64,000 bases of DNA from assembly GCF_002775205.1 (NCBI RefSeq), contig NC_036450.1, positions 26,128,288 to 26,192,287 of the forward strand. Direction: 5' to 3'. Both the position numbers and the translations under genes were made by a program. Under the pieces are notes generated by a model that saw nothing but the letters and a program-made list of their open reading frames with translations, made no database searches and had not been told where the DNA came from. Positions 35,812 to 47,400 of this stretch are shown in pieces; position 1 is the first letter of the stretch, and each line of letters opens with the position of its first letter. This DNA comes from Xiphophorus maculatus (taxonomy: Eukaryota; Chordata; Actinopteri; Cyprinodontiformes; Poeciliidae).

Positions 35812-38800
35812 TCATGTTTTGGGATGTTGCTGACTGGCAGTGCGGCCAGGCAAAGTCTCTCTGTAAACTTGTGGAGTGATGCTGAGGAACTGGCTTCTAG
35901 AGTGGTACGCCTGCTTTTGGCACAGCCCCATCCGACTGAACAGCATCAGGATGTCTCTGTGAAACGCCTTGGTCAAGATGGCGTAAAAAAACGGGTGTGC
36001 ACAAGAGTTCAGTGGGTAGAAGACCACAAGCAGCACCTGCGGAGAAAATACAAGTTTGTTATTATTTTAATAAAAATTAAAAAAATCTGAATTTAAACTA
36101 TAGTGGACCCCTAGTAGTTATGTGGACTAGGAAACACAAGTGTGCACAAATAGCTGTAGTCCATGAACACTTCAGACTGGAGATCTCCTCTAAAAACGTT
36201 CAATATGAAATGTGAGTATTCACCTCCTTGGATGTTTTGTCCTTTTTATTGCTTTTACAAATCAATAATGAGTAATAGTGATGTTCTAGCACCAAATATA
36301 CCTCAACATACATTAACACACACGATAGCACAAAAGCTGGTGTCATGGTGGTTGACACTAGCTTGGTGCAAGCTAGTGTCAACCATTAGCTAATGCTAGC
36401 AGAACTCCCAAGCTGCTCTTGGGGGTTCAGCCAATCAGTGCTAACGAAAATAAATGGAGGTTTTGGATTGGGTCCTTTGCAAACGTCAGACAATAGCAGC
36501 ATTGCTTCTAGGTATTACAGCGTCCCAAGCTGCATTTTCTTTAGAATATTGCAGATATGCTCTATGGAAAAATAATCAGCAGATAGCCAGATTTTCCCTG
36601 AATAGCTTGGAGTCACATTCCAGAGAGAAATCAAATAAGTTGATCAACGAATACCAAACAGCCAATAGACAGGGGTCCACTGTCCAGAGAAAAATGCAAA
36701 CCTTAGAATCTGTGATGGTCATCAGTGGCTGGTGGAACACTGCCGCCAAGCCATAGAAACAAATAGGAGCCAGACACAGGAAGTTGGTAAAGATAAGAAC
36801 AGCCATCCGCTTGGCCATGCTGGTGTCACATCGGCTGGAATCATGCTGGGGATTGTGCACCATGCAGTAGATGTGCAGGTAACACAGACATACTACTATA
36901 AAAGCCATTATGTTTAGAATTAGAACAGAAACTATATAAAACTGGGCAACGACTGTCTCGGTGTCCATGGGCAGACAAATGCTCACTCTCTGGTACGTGT
37001 TCACACCAAGCACTGGCAAAAAGGCCACTGTCCCACAAAGTAGCCATCCACTGAGCATCAGCACGGCCGCATGCCGTAGCCTCATCTGTCTGTCCGGCCT
37101 CATGGCGTTGAAGATCGCTTGCCAGCGCTGGAAGCTGATTGCAGTCAACGTGTACACAGATAATTCACTGGCAAACAGCGATAAAATCCCTGCCAGCTGA
37201 CAGCCACTTCCTGTTTGCCAGGAAATAGCATAATGGTAGTAGTTAGAATGCGTGTAGTAATCGACTGACGCTATCAGCAGCAAGTACATCCCCATACAGC
37301 TGTCGGCAAAAGCCAGGTGGCCCAAAAGGAAACGGGTGACAGACAGCTTCTGTTGAGATGTCAACAGGATGAAGAGCACCAGCGAGTTAGCGGAGATGGC
37401 TAACAAGCTAACGACCCAGACCAACACCCGCAGGAAGCCCTGGCTCATCACATCCTCACAGGGGTTCAGCGCATCAGGCAGAGGCGTGCATAATGGTACA
37501 GTATCTTGGTGGAGATCATCACACGGAGCAAAGTCCAACTCTTCCCCTCGCTCCTCTGAGGATAAATACACAACAAACAAGCCCTCATCCTTAGCCTGTT
37601 CGTCCAGACACCGAATGCCAGGGTTGTTTAGATGGTAAGTTTGGGTCTGGGAGTTGTTTTTCAGATGGTGGGGCAGATCATTTCCCAGAACTGTAAAGGA
37701 TTCCTGCAGCTGTGCGACAGCAGCCCTGGTTTGGTTGCAGAAATGTTCCTCTCTGTTTGGAGAGACAAAACACAAGAATGTTTTTATTGTTGCAAACCAT
37801 CCTCAGGTGTCACGATATGGTTCACGTTCAGTCACATCTTATGAAAATGTCTGTCTGTCTGGATACTTCAGGTCAGTCACTAGCTACCTTTGCATTAACC
37901 GTAAAATTACGCAAATTGAAATTACAAAAATAAATTAGCTTAACAGAAACAAAGCAATTTTGAAAAGATATGTTTTTAATGAAACATTTTTGCGCTAGGA
38001 TGAGGTGGCTTTTCTGTCATAACGAATCACATGAGTCACGTGATAAACAACCGGATGTTACTAATGGTGAAAATGACAAAGAAGACAGGAAGTAGTTGGA
38101 GGATGATGATTTGTTTTAGGTTTTTTTTTTTTTTTTTCGGACAATGTGCAGCTGGCTCCACCAGAGCTCTCACAGCATCACAGTTCATAAAAAGTTGAGT
38201 CATTCCAATGATCTGAATCCATAGCTCTTCTGCAAAATGGCTGACTACAATTTCTCCAAAATGCTGCATTCAAAGCCGCTCCCAAGTAAGCAGGGCTAGT
38301 CAAGACGCCAACTTCTCCTCTGATTGGCTGGTAGATGTTTAGCACTATGGCTGAATTATGAATATATCCCAGCAACTGTTTACATCTTGTCATTGCCATG
38401 ATTTTTAATGACTTATCATGTGAACAAGATTATTGACATGTGATTTTAATCTCCACTCTTATTTAATAGAAACACTGCAAAGGTTTTTTTTGACATTTTA
38501 TCAGACAGATTTGTAATGGAAATGAAGCAATTGTTCCTATAAACTTTTATATTCATTAAAACATGTTACAATCCGAAACTTAGCTAATAGGTCCTCAAAA
38601 TCAAAAATCATGGTTGGTTGGCCAATTTAATCAACCCTAACGTCTCTTCAACCAATTTTAAACATCACTGTACCTTTTACTTTTTAAGCAGAAGGTAAAG
38701 TCATAAACAAGTCTTGTATCATTATTTATCTATAACAAATAATATTCTAACGTTGCAACTCGTGTCTTCACATGAACTTGTTGCATTGTGAGAACTGGAG

Positions 38801-41800
38801 TTGATTGGAATGTGAGGAACGTGGGAACCGTTTCCAGCACTTGTTGTTTTCTTACTCACCTTCTCCATCTCTTGAGCATTTTAAGGCCGCAGCAATGGCT
38901 TGCGAAGGTCATGTGAGCACTCTGCAAATGAAGAAAAGCACCAAAAGGAGGCAGAGCTTTGAGTGCCCATGTTTTACGAACTTGAAGGATCTCAATGCTG
39001 CTCATGCCCATTGAAGGCAGAGAGTGTACTTTGGTTTCTGAAAGGTCTCTGGAATGATAGAAGCAGAGATAAGAGTAAGGAATTCACTCACATTGGCATT
39101 TTATATTTAACTTAGACTTAAAACCATGCAATGATTTGATGTCAGAATTTTTATGTGAAAAAGCATTTGCCCCCTTTATCAAACACGTGCTAACATCAAA
39201 GATCAATGGAGTAAATTCAAAATGTAATTTTCGAACGATGATCTAACTTATTAATTGAAAATAGGCTATCGGAATCACAAGCACCCTTGATCAATCATGA
39301 ATTAAAAATAGTTTTATGGTTAATTTGGTTGAACTTATGTGATTATCCGCATTTTAATGTTTAGTTTCTTTAGCCACACTCAGGCTTGATTACTGCCTGA
39401 TTACAAAAACATTGAAACAGAAATAAAATATTTATAAAAGGAAATCATCAAGTCCTGATTTAAAGAATTATCATAACAGATAATAATTGCTACAAGGTTG
39501 ATAACATCTATCAATCTGGAAAAGTCATTTCTAAGACTTTGTGAGTCCAGCCAAGCACAACGAGTGTTATTATCCACAAACAGAGAAAACATGGAACAGT
39601 GGTGAACTTTCACTGAGGTCATCTAAAGAGCCCAGAGTGACATCTGAAGCGCTGCAGGCTGTACCTGCTTTAATAAAGCTCAGTGTTTATGATTCAACAC
39701 AAAAAAGAGAGACTGATGAAAAATCATATCCATGGGAAAGTTTCAGGATAAAGAAACCTGGTGAACAAAAAAAAGAAAACAAAGATCGACTTCACACCTT
39801 ACTGACTCAAAAAATGAGGCAATAAGGTGCCTTACAGTCTGGAGTCAAACTCATGTGACATGACTGTAAACAGGTCAATGATTCTAGAAGAGACATCCAA
39901 CCAGATGCAGTTTCAAATGAAATCATTTGAAATCTAAATCTGCTTGGGGAATTAATAACTTTGCCCTTGACTGTTGTTTAAACATTTTTGGTACAATTAA
40001 ATAAAGGGTAAACACACATACTGTATGTTCTATAAGTAAGTTGAGACAACATGAATCAACACACATTGAGTTATTAATAAACTTACAAGTGAGTGGGGCC
40101 AAGAATCACCCCATAAAATGCATATTCTGCGATATGTTCCAAATCCATATTCCTGTGAAGGTATCTGGAATTACAAAGAGAGAGTTTTTAAAAAGTGATC
40201 AATCAATTTTTTGTTTTTTCTTTTTGAAAGAGTTATGCCAACATTTCAGACAATGTGGTTTTAGCAGAAAAAACAGGGAGCTAATTTTTAAACATGTAAC
40301 ATGGGCTCCCAAAAAAAAAACTAAAATGGTGTGCTAATATAACAGTAATGACTTCTATATAGTGTTATTCCTTTGAGTTCTCAATATTTTAATATTTGTT
40401 TTATTATTAATTCAAAAGGCCTCACACTTCTTCCAGCTGGCTGCCATTGAACGCGTAGTCCTGGATCTCTGTCAAACCGTTTCCGTTAAGCATGCTGCGA
40501 GACAAAGAATGCTGTAGACATGTTGTGACACCAAAAACATCTCATAACTCTACGGTGATCCAGATAAATAATGAAATGCTCAAAGTCTCAATTACAGGGC
40601 CAACTAGCATGATGTAAACTTCACAGACAGCGACTACCAAGCTGTCCTACTTATGTAAATATGTGCTAAAAAACAGCGCTAGCCGGCAGCAAGCTGCAGC
40701 TAACTGGTTAGCATAGCAACCGATGACAGTGCATAAATGGTTTTCCTGTAACAGTTGTTTCTCCACCATTAGCTCATTGAGCAACGAGTACATGAGTTTG
40801 ATTGACAGAGCTAAGCCCCTCCTCCTGGCTCTTATTGGCTGTTTTTGGTCAGCAGTGGTGTGTTTCTTCAGACGGCAATAGCAGCTCAGGGAGGATGTGG
40901 AGGAGATTAGATTTTTTCACAGATTATTTGTCTCGGATTGCGCTGTCACAACAAGGTGATAGTTTGGAGAAATATGGAGAAAATATACATTTTTAGGAAA
41001 ATGACATACTGCAGCTTTAATCTGTCATGTTTTTCACTTACTGAATGGAATCACTGAAATAAATAAACGTTTTCTAAAATACCCAAATTAATTGAATGTG
41101 ACTGTGATGTTTGATGCTTAAAAGGGTTTGCTGTGCTCAAAGTGCCTAATTAGTTCAGGAAAATGACTGGAAATGACTAGTTTGCTATTTTTTAATTGCC
41201 TTAGCTGACTTCAACTAACTCCAACTTACACTGTCAAAGCGTTCTCAGATACTCCAGTGAAGGAGTTGGCAGGGATCACTCGTAGGAAGACATTTTCCAC
41301 TATTTCCCTGAATAAACAGACAAAATGACTAAAATTATTCACACCAGGTAAAACACGTTGAGGTTTCTCTTGACTAGCAAAGTTTGCTTACACCTCTAGA
41401 ATACATACAAAATGAAATCCTCCTGTCTTGACTGAATGTATTGTAAAACAGGAAATGATGTCAGACCCGTGTTGGTGATCCCACTGCAATGAGACACATC
41501 CAAGTCAGTAACTGCTGAATGGGAAAGTAATAAAACGTTTACAGTGGATCCTCACCTGTTATAGGTTAATATTTGAAGATTTTTCTGTAGAACATTAACT
41601 CTAAATTATTTTTGCCTATTTGTGAGTTTTTTCAGAGGACATATCTAAAATATCTGATAGAAAATGCATCTTGGGAATCTGAATCTAAATCTACTTGACA
41701 CTCTATTGGCTGGTGTTTACAAAGCAGCCAATCCAGGAGCACCATTAATTTTCCTTGCAACTGATTAGTCTAGTAGAGAAGGTGTCAAGTGTTCAAGGAT

Positions 41801-43736
41801 TCTAGTTATTTGCAGGAGGTTGTTGTTCCTAATCCCTTGAATTCCAGGGGAACACTGTAATCATAGGATTTTCATTTACTCTCTTAAAAAACAAATACTC
41901 TTAAACGCTAAACATATAAACAAAGACTTACAGATATTTTAAATTTGGAAGTTCCTTGAATGCCTCTGGATCAATGTATGACAGTGTTTTGATGCTGTGC
42001 AGCTCTCTGTGGGACACACAGACACAACCATCATGTGTACACACATCACATGCACACAAGCAGATCTGACACTAAGAACAAATGCTGTTTTTGGTCTTTC
42101 ATGCATTTTTGTCTTGAAAATAATCTTCTAATGTAGCTTATTTAACTGAATCCTTATGTGATACACTGGGGTCCAATGAGAAGTTATTGGTATTCAAATT
42201 AATTAACAAATGTTAATTTGTCAAATTAACATTTGTGACAATAAAGGAAGACAACTCAAGCTGTTTAAAGTTGACAGCTCACCTACATGTGCATGATGCT
42301 GGACAGATTGTAAAAAGAATGTCTCTCAAGAGATCTTAAGGCATTGTCATCAGAGATGTATCTGTAAAAAAAAAAGAAGCAAAAAAACAGAACCTTTATT
42401 ATTCACATAGTATTTTAACTGATTTGAAAAACAAAGCATTTATTTTTGCTTCTTGAGATAATAACTTGAGTGAACCAGAACGGTGTCTTGAGTAAATCCT
42501 GGTACAAAACATTATTCATCCAAACGCTCATGCAATGTTACTCTTGTTATTAACAGAAGTGAACTTTTGCTTCAGTAGCTCTTCAAGGTAGATTCATTTT
42601 ATCCACTCAGTTTTGCTCATATATGGTAAGGTAAGCTTTACTTATATGGCTCCTTCCACAGGATAAAACCACCAAGTGATTAAGAAACACAATCATCACA
42701 GAAAAATAAAACATCAAAACATCATATATATAATACCACCCATTTAATCCTGCCTTAAGATTTTCCAGGGAGGCCCCCTGGTGGCCCCCACTTTCAAAAA
42801 CCCTGTGTTCAACTGTTCTCTTTCTTTAATGCTTTTGTCTTTACTTTTGTCTCTCCATCTTTGTGTTGGCCAGACTGTCTTCACGCTGACTCACCACTGC
42901 AGCACACACAAGTCACCCCATCTTGAAGGCATCAGGCATCCAGAAAACTTATTCTGTCAAACCGTTTTGTTTATGTTTCACAGCAATGTAGGCCCTCAGG
43001 GCTCCCAACATGCACTGAAGCAATCCATGCAATGAACAGACAAAACGTGCATCCAGTTTAACATTTCTAACTGGCAGAAAAAGATTGTTTAGTTTAAAGA
43101 GCATGTATCAAACTCACGTATCACTGTTTCAGACATAAAGACAGAATTTTTTTTAAAGGGTCAAGACAAATTTTGTGAGATAAAAAACATAACAAGCAGT
43201 TGTTTTAGTTTAAACGGTTTAGCTAATAAATGGGATCATTTTCAGTTTCCTCAATGACATTAAAAGTTGCCTTGAGTTTCACTACAATTACAATAAACTA
43301 GCTTAGAGAGACTAGCTTACAAATAATAATTCGTAAGCTAGTTTTACACATTTCAGAGAAACATTAACGTTGATGAAAATAAAAATCTTACATGTGAGAA
43401 ATGTTGGGCAAACTAGCAAAAGTATTTTGAGGAATGAAAGCAAGCTTTGTCCTCACGAGCCACCTAAAACACAAGTAAGAAACGCATTAGTCATCACCAC
43501 TTGCTGACTGACATTTGAGTCAAAAACCTAATTACTTACACCTCCTGGAAGGACAAATGGAAAACAGGCACAAGTTCAACTCCAGTGCACGACACACGTT
43601 TGGTTTTCCAATCGCACTGGCAGCGGGGAGGACAGCCGTCCACAGGGAGAGACAGTCCGACGAGGAGGAGGATGACAGAAGGAGGCTTCAGGTCAGGCTT
43701 CATTGTGAATGTGGCGATGCAGGCAGAAGGCTTCAA
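35812..43736 (-). CDS. Divergent glycoprotein hormone receptor (FSHR/LHCGR/TSHR family)
   Basis: Leucine-rich-repeat GPCR. Exons: 43540-43736, 43392-43463, 42287-42361, 41932-42006, 41409-41483, 41230-41307, 40426-40494, 40087-40152, 38860-39048, 36702-37752, 35812-36036; all LRR exons are phase 2 and 66-78 nt, as in the family. Total 723 aa, or 712 from the second Met at 43703, which sits closer to the signal core PPSVILLLVGLSL. The Cys cap is CPPRCQCDW; the hinge has SHCC and ALNPCEDVM, then seven helices from ~405. Odd points: QRW instead of ERW (~507), TNF instead of TDF (~622), HPFFY instead of NPxxY (~663), no sulfotyrosine site before the hinge Cys, and an extra intron between helices 6 and 7. 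It is intact. It may be a duplicated LH-receptor type reported in teleosts, but I cannot assign a symbol. Confidence 0.88.
36101..36682. mobile_element. MITE filling an extra receptor intron
   Basis: Terminal inverted repeats AGTGGACCCCT (36102-36112) and AGGGGTCCACT (36671-36681) bound about 580 bp without coding capacity. Inner sequence AGCCAATAG near the right end matches CTATTGGCT in a related element at 41548-41862. It occupies most of the 665-nt intron between receptor exons 36702-37752 and 35812-36036. Confidence 0.7.
36349..36385. repeat. 16-bp-arm hairpin inside the MITE
   Basis: TGGTTGACACTAGCTT and its exact reverse complement with a GGTGC loop, centred in the element at 36101-36682. 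Confidence 0.85.
37985..38345. repeat. MITE-like repeat (family b), receptor intron
   Basis: Second copy of the family at 4525-4720, here longer, with TCACGTGATAAACAACCGG at the left and a CTCCTCTGATTGGCTGGTAG block near the right. Confidence 0.6.
39049..40086. other. Receptor intron, nothing recognised
   Basis: AT-rich; an ORF-like stretch at 39541-39825 has no family resemblance and no splice support. Confidence 0.5.
40690..41025. repeat. MITE, family a, receptor intron
   Basis: Contains GATTGACAGAGCTAAGCCCC, CTCCTCCTGGCTCTTATTGG and the end GACATACTGCAGCTTTAA shared with 51770-52255. Confidence 0.7.
41548..41862. mobile_element. MITE related to the one in the extra intron
   Basis: Ends TTACAGTGGATCCTC and GGGGAACACTGTAA are inverted repeats. 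CTATTGGCTGG / AGCCAATCC blocks inside resemble the element at 36101-36682. Confidence 0.6.
42206..42236. repeat. 15-bp-arm perfect palindrome
   Basis: ACAAATGTTAATTTG, one unpaired T, then the exact reverse complement; it lies in a receptor intron. AT-rich, probably a mutational foldback. Confidence 0.8.
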
Positions 43737-43904
43737 ACCACTGAACTCAAGAGTCTTTACTAAACACTTCTAGTCAAGACCTTCAAAATAACATTTTCAA
43801 CTCAGACCCTTCAAAATAAAAACCATCATGTAATTTTAGTTCAACATATTTGTCTCTAGAAACGTTTTACAAATACCGGTAGCACGTTATTTGAAGAGGT
43901 GTGC

Positions 43905-44190
43905 ATAAGACTGACAATGACACTGTCATAAATATGACACAACGCCGGTTATGAACATGAAGGAGTCTTCATGAATGTTTATGACTGTTGTCAGTAAATG
44001 TCATTCTGCAAATAAAGACACGTTTAGTGCAAAGTTGATTCTTTTATTGGACTTTTAATGCAAGTTTTAGTGCATTAAAATTCAGCTTTGCAATCAAAAT
44101 GCCATTATTTACAGAATGACAGTTCATGATAACAGTCATAACTACTTCATGTTTATGACAGTGTCATGTCAGTCTCATGCACACCCATCA
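43905..44190. mobile_element. Long inverted-repeat MITE between receptor and pdzph1
   Basis: Left GTGTGCATAAGACTGACA mirrors right TGTCAGTCTCATGCACAC, and ATGACACTGTCATAAA mirrors TTTATGACAGTGTCAT. Internal TGACTGTTGTCAGTAAATG is also inverted. About 285 bp, no ORF. It fills most of the 0.7-kb gap between the receptor start and the pdzph1 stop. Confidence 0.85.
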
Positions 44191-44255
44191 AAGAAAGTTT
44201 TAGCCAAACACTCCATGAGAAATTAAAGGAAAACAAAAGACAGAGTTGATCAGCT

Positions 44256-44261
44256 TTTATT
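44256..44261 (-). terminator. pdzph1 poly(A) signal
   Basis: AATAAA on the minus strand, about 180 nt past the pdzph1 stop codon. Confidence 0.6.
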
Positions 44262-44440
44262 TACATTTCTTAAATCTCATTTGACAGCCTGTTGGATTGA
44301 GTACAATTTTTAATGGCTTGAACATTTACGAGCAATATTATTTTCATAACAGCAGCACAGTGGGAGCGGTGAAGCCGTCATCATATCGGAAGCTCGTCTC
44401 GGCCCTCAGGCTGCTAACATTTACAGAGTCCAGCTGCTCC

Positions 44441-47400
44441 TCACATTCTGGTTTCTTCTGGTGGGAGGCTCATGTAGTCCTGAAGGACCTGCTGAAATGG
44501 CCTCCACTTCTTTATGGAGGCTTTGATGGCTAAAATCCATCTGGTAGAGCACAAACAAAACCGTCATAAAATCACTGAGGTTGCATGTCAGACATTGAAG
44601 CTGATCAGCAGGGGCTGATACTGCAGGCTGCATACTTTCTGAGGTGTATGCGAACATGTCATCCCCCCCCCCCTCCTCTCCCGCCCCCTGACATAAACTT
44701 GCACAACTCATTTTTAATTAAAGTATCAATAATATTAAATGTACATATATGTGAATAAATTGTTGCCCTCAGGGCAATTAAAGGAGAATGAAACAAAAAC
44801 AGGGCAGTATTTCATAACTTAATATAACTCATACCTAATTTAATCATTTAATTTAATATTCAGTCTGTTCTACAGAATAGATCTGCTCCAAACAGCACCT
44901 CTACTGGCTTATCACAGACTGAGTTATTCTGACTGTCAGACATGCGTCCTGCTGTTGAAGCCTGTACAGAGCATCAAAGAGCCAACTCCTTACCGTTTAT
45001 TTTCAGCTGAATTATCGGCACAGAAGTAAAACGTCTTGAACTCATCAGACAGAGGTTTCAGTTCAATTGTGGACTTTTTGGATCCATTGGCCTGCTCCCG
45101 CACCACGTAGCCCTGAAGGTAAATCCCACCTGAAAGCAGAGACAACATGGTGTTCTGATAAATATATTAGTAAATCATTTCAGAAATGAAAAATGTAATC
45201 TCTCTGAGGAAACAAGGACTAACAACTGACTGCTTATATCTTTATCAGATGTTTGGATTTTCGTAGCTAGTCAGATGGCTCAGTCAGTCACACACTGACC
45301 AGTTCCTCCAGGAAGTTGTGATGTTGTGATTGCACCCAATAACACAGATTGACTGACCATTCACAAAGTTTGCATGGACAGGCAACTTTCAGCAGTCACT
45401 TTCCACATCTGGTCACCTGGGTCAGATTATCTCATATCTCTGAAATAACCTTATCTATGATATGTTTTCCTTCTTTTCTGACCAATCACTGCAACTTGGA
45501 TGAATTTTGACCAATCCTTTTTTCCCCTTCTAATTGAACTTCCTGTTTTACAAACCTGCATGATGGAATCATGAGTGACACTGAAAAGTACCTCTTTTTT
45601 TGGCAAAAGCCATTCTGAGATGTTCTGTAGGATTTGCTTGTACTGTGTCTACAATTCATATTAATTTGAATGACCAATATGAAATTCTTATTTTGCACTT
45701 TGACCCCTCCTGATTTGATTTGTATTAGAGCTTACAAAAAAAATTGCAACTTTGACTTAAACCTTTTTGAAAAAGGCGATCAGTCAAAATAACTCATTTT
45801 GAGCTGCAATAATCACAAAAAGAAAAGAAAAAACAACACAACATCCTGGAGAGACTGATGCTAATTCATGACGGCCCCAGTCTCTGAAACTTGGTGTAAT
45901 GCACATTAATACATTCATTCTGCTTAAAGATATAGGAAGCAAATTATAATGTATAATAAAACAATTAAATATATGACAGCATTTAACACCAACACTACAT
46001 CTGCTGACAAGGCTTCAACAGCTTCACCTGGCACAGATTCCTACCATGTGAGTGGGTGGAGCGGATGCCGCTGTACAAGTAGAGACAAGCATCTTTCAGA
46101 ATGCAGTAGTGCTGGACCCACGTGTCTTTACTCCTGTCCAGTTTGTTGAGCAGTCCCAGACAGTCCGGGTTTTTCACAGCCAGCGGCGGCACGTTGGAGT
46201 TGTGTCTCGTGACGTCAACCCACACATGGTTCTGAAACAGAAAGAGTTTATGTAAAACATGATATTGTGATAAGTATAAACGTCAGAGAAATTTGCGATT
46301 CAAAAGCTTTAATAATAAAAACAAGGTGGTTTTTTTGACAGACTTTGGTGTACCTGTGTAATGGGATGAACAGCTCTTTCCATAGCTTCACACCATCTAG
46401 TCACAAAGGAATCAAGATCAAAACATTATTCAGTAACATATTGATGAAATATGAATGAAACTGAAACACGTTTCAGACTTAAATTCATGCTGCTTTAAAT
46501 TAGAGTCTGAAGAACAAACTTTATAAACCTATTTGATTTATTTGGTCCTACGCTACCTTTTCATTTCCTGATTGGAAGTGGCGCAGAGAGAGTACACCCG
46601 ACTGCCAAACTGAGGGCGACACTTGAAAACAAACGGCTTTCCCAGGGAATCATCCGGCCCCACCTCAGCGCCTTCCAGCTTCACTGAGGATAACGGCTGC
46701 CGCTTGCCTTCATCCTGGATTACAAATGGAGTCATGTTCATCAGAGGCATTTTATTTTTCTATAGACGTTCATCTTCAGAGCGAGCATTCCTCTGCCTAT
46801 ACTCACTCGTTTGTTTTTGAAGTAGTACAGACAGCAGTCGTGTGTGAGAACAAACCACCTCTTCCTCCAGCCTTTGATTAGACCAGACTGGGTTCGCTTA
46901 TGGAGGTAACCACGGCATGGTGGTCTGGGTGTGTTAGGACCCCGAGCAATGTCTGATCCAATGGTCAATGTTAGAATATCTGGACCTACAATAAATATTA
47001 CAACTTTGATCAGTGTCAAGTTTCAGCTTAACAGCTGTGACAAAATAATAGCTTAACTAAGGTCATGCTTTGCTGTGCAGACGCTTTGTCTGCACTGATG
47101 AAGATTCACTCCCCTTAATACATAGATAGATATTTAGATAAATATTTATTTTTCGGTCATTTTTGACCTGTTTATACACAAGAAAAAAAAGAAAAAAGCA
47201 CATACTGCTGAATAACAATAAAACATCAGAAAAAGAAAGACAGAAACAGTTAAACAATATTCAATTTCCTGTCAATGGCAAGAACACCAAGTGTAGTCTG
47301 AAAAAAGTGTAAGTAGAAGCACAAGCTTATTACACCTTCACTTTGTTACACATAAAGCATCATCAAACTCAAAGGAGCAGAATCTTTTCAGAATGTCTCA

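Noticed and set aside
35812-37775. Receptor as a pseudogene
   Set aside because: All eleven exons splice in phase with no stop, Cys pairs and LRR spacing are kept, and the extra intron restores a normal helix 7.
35812-43736. Naming the receptor fshr, lhcgr or tshr
   Set aside because: Features are mixed and diverged (helix 3, 6 and 7 motifs, hinge). A phylogenetic tree is needed; an LH-receptor-like duplicate is only a guess.
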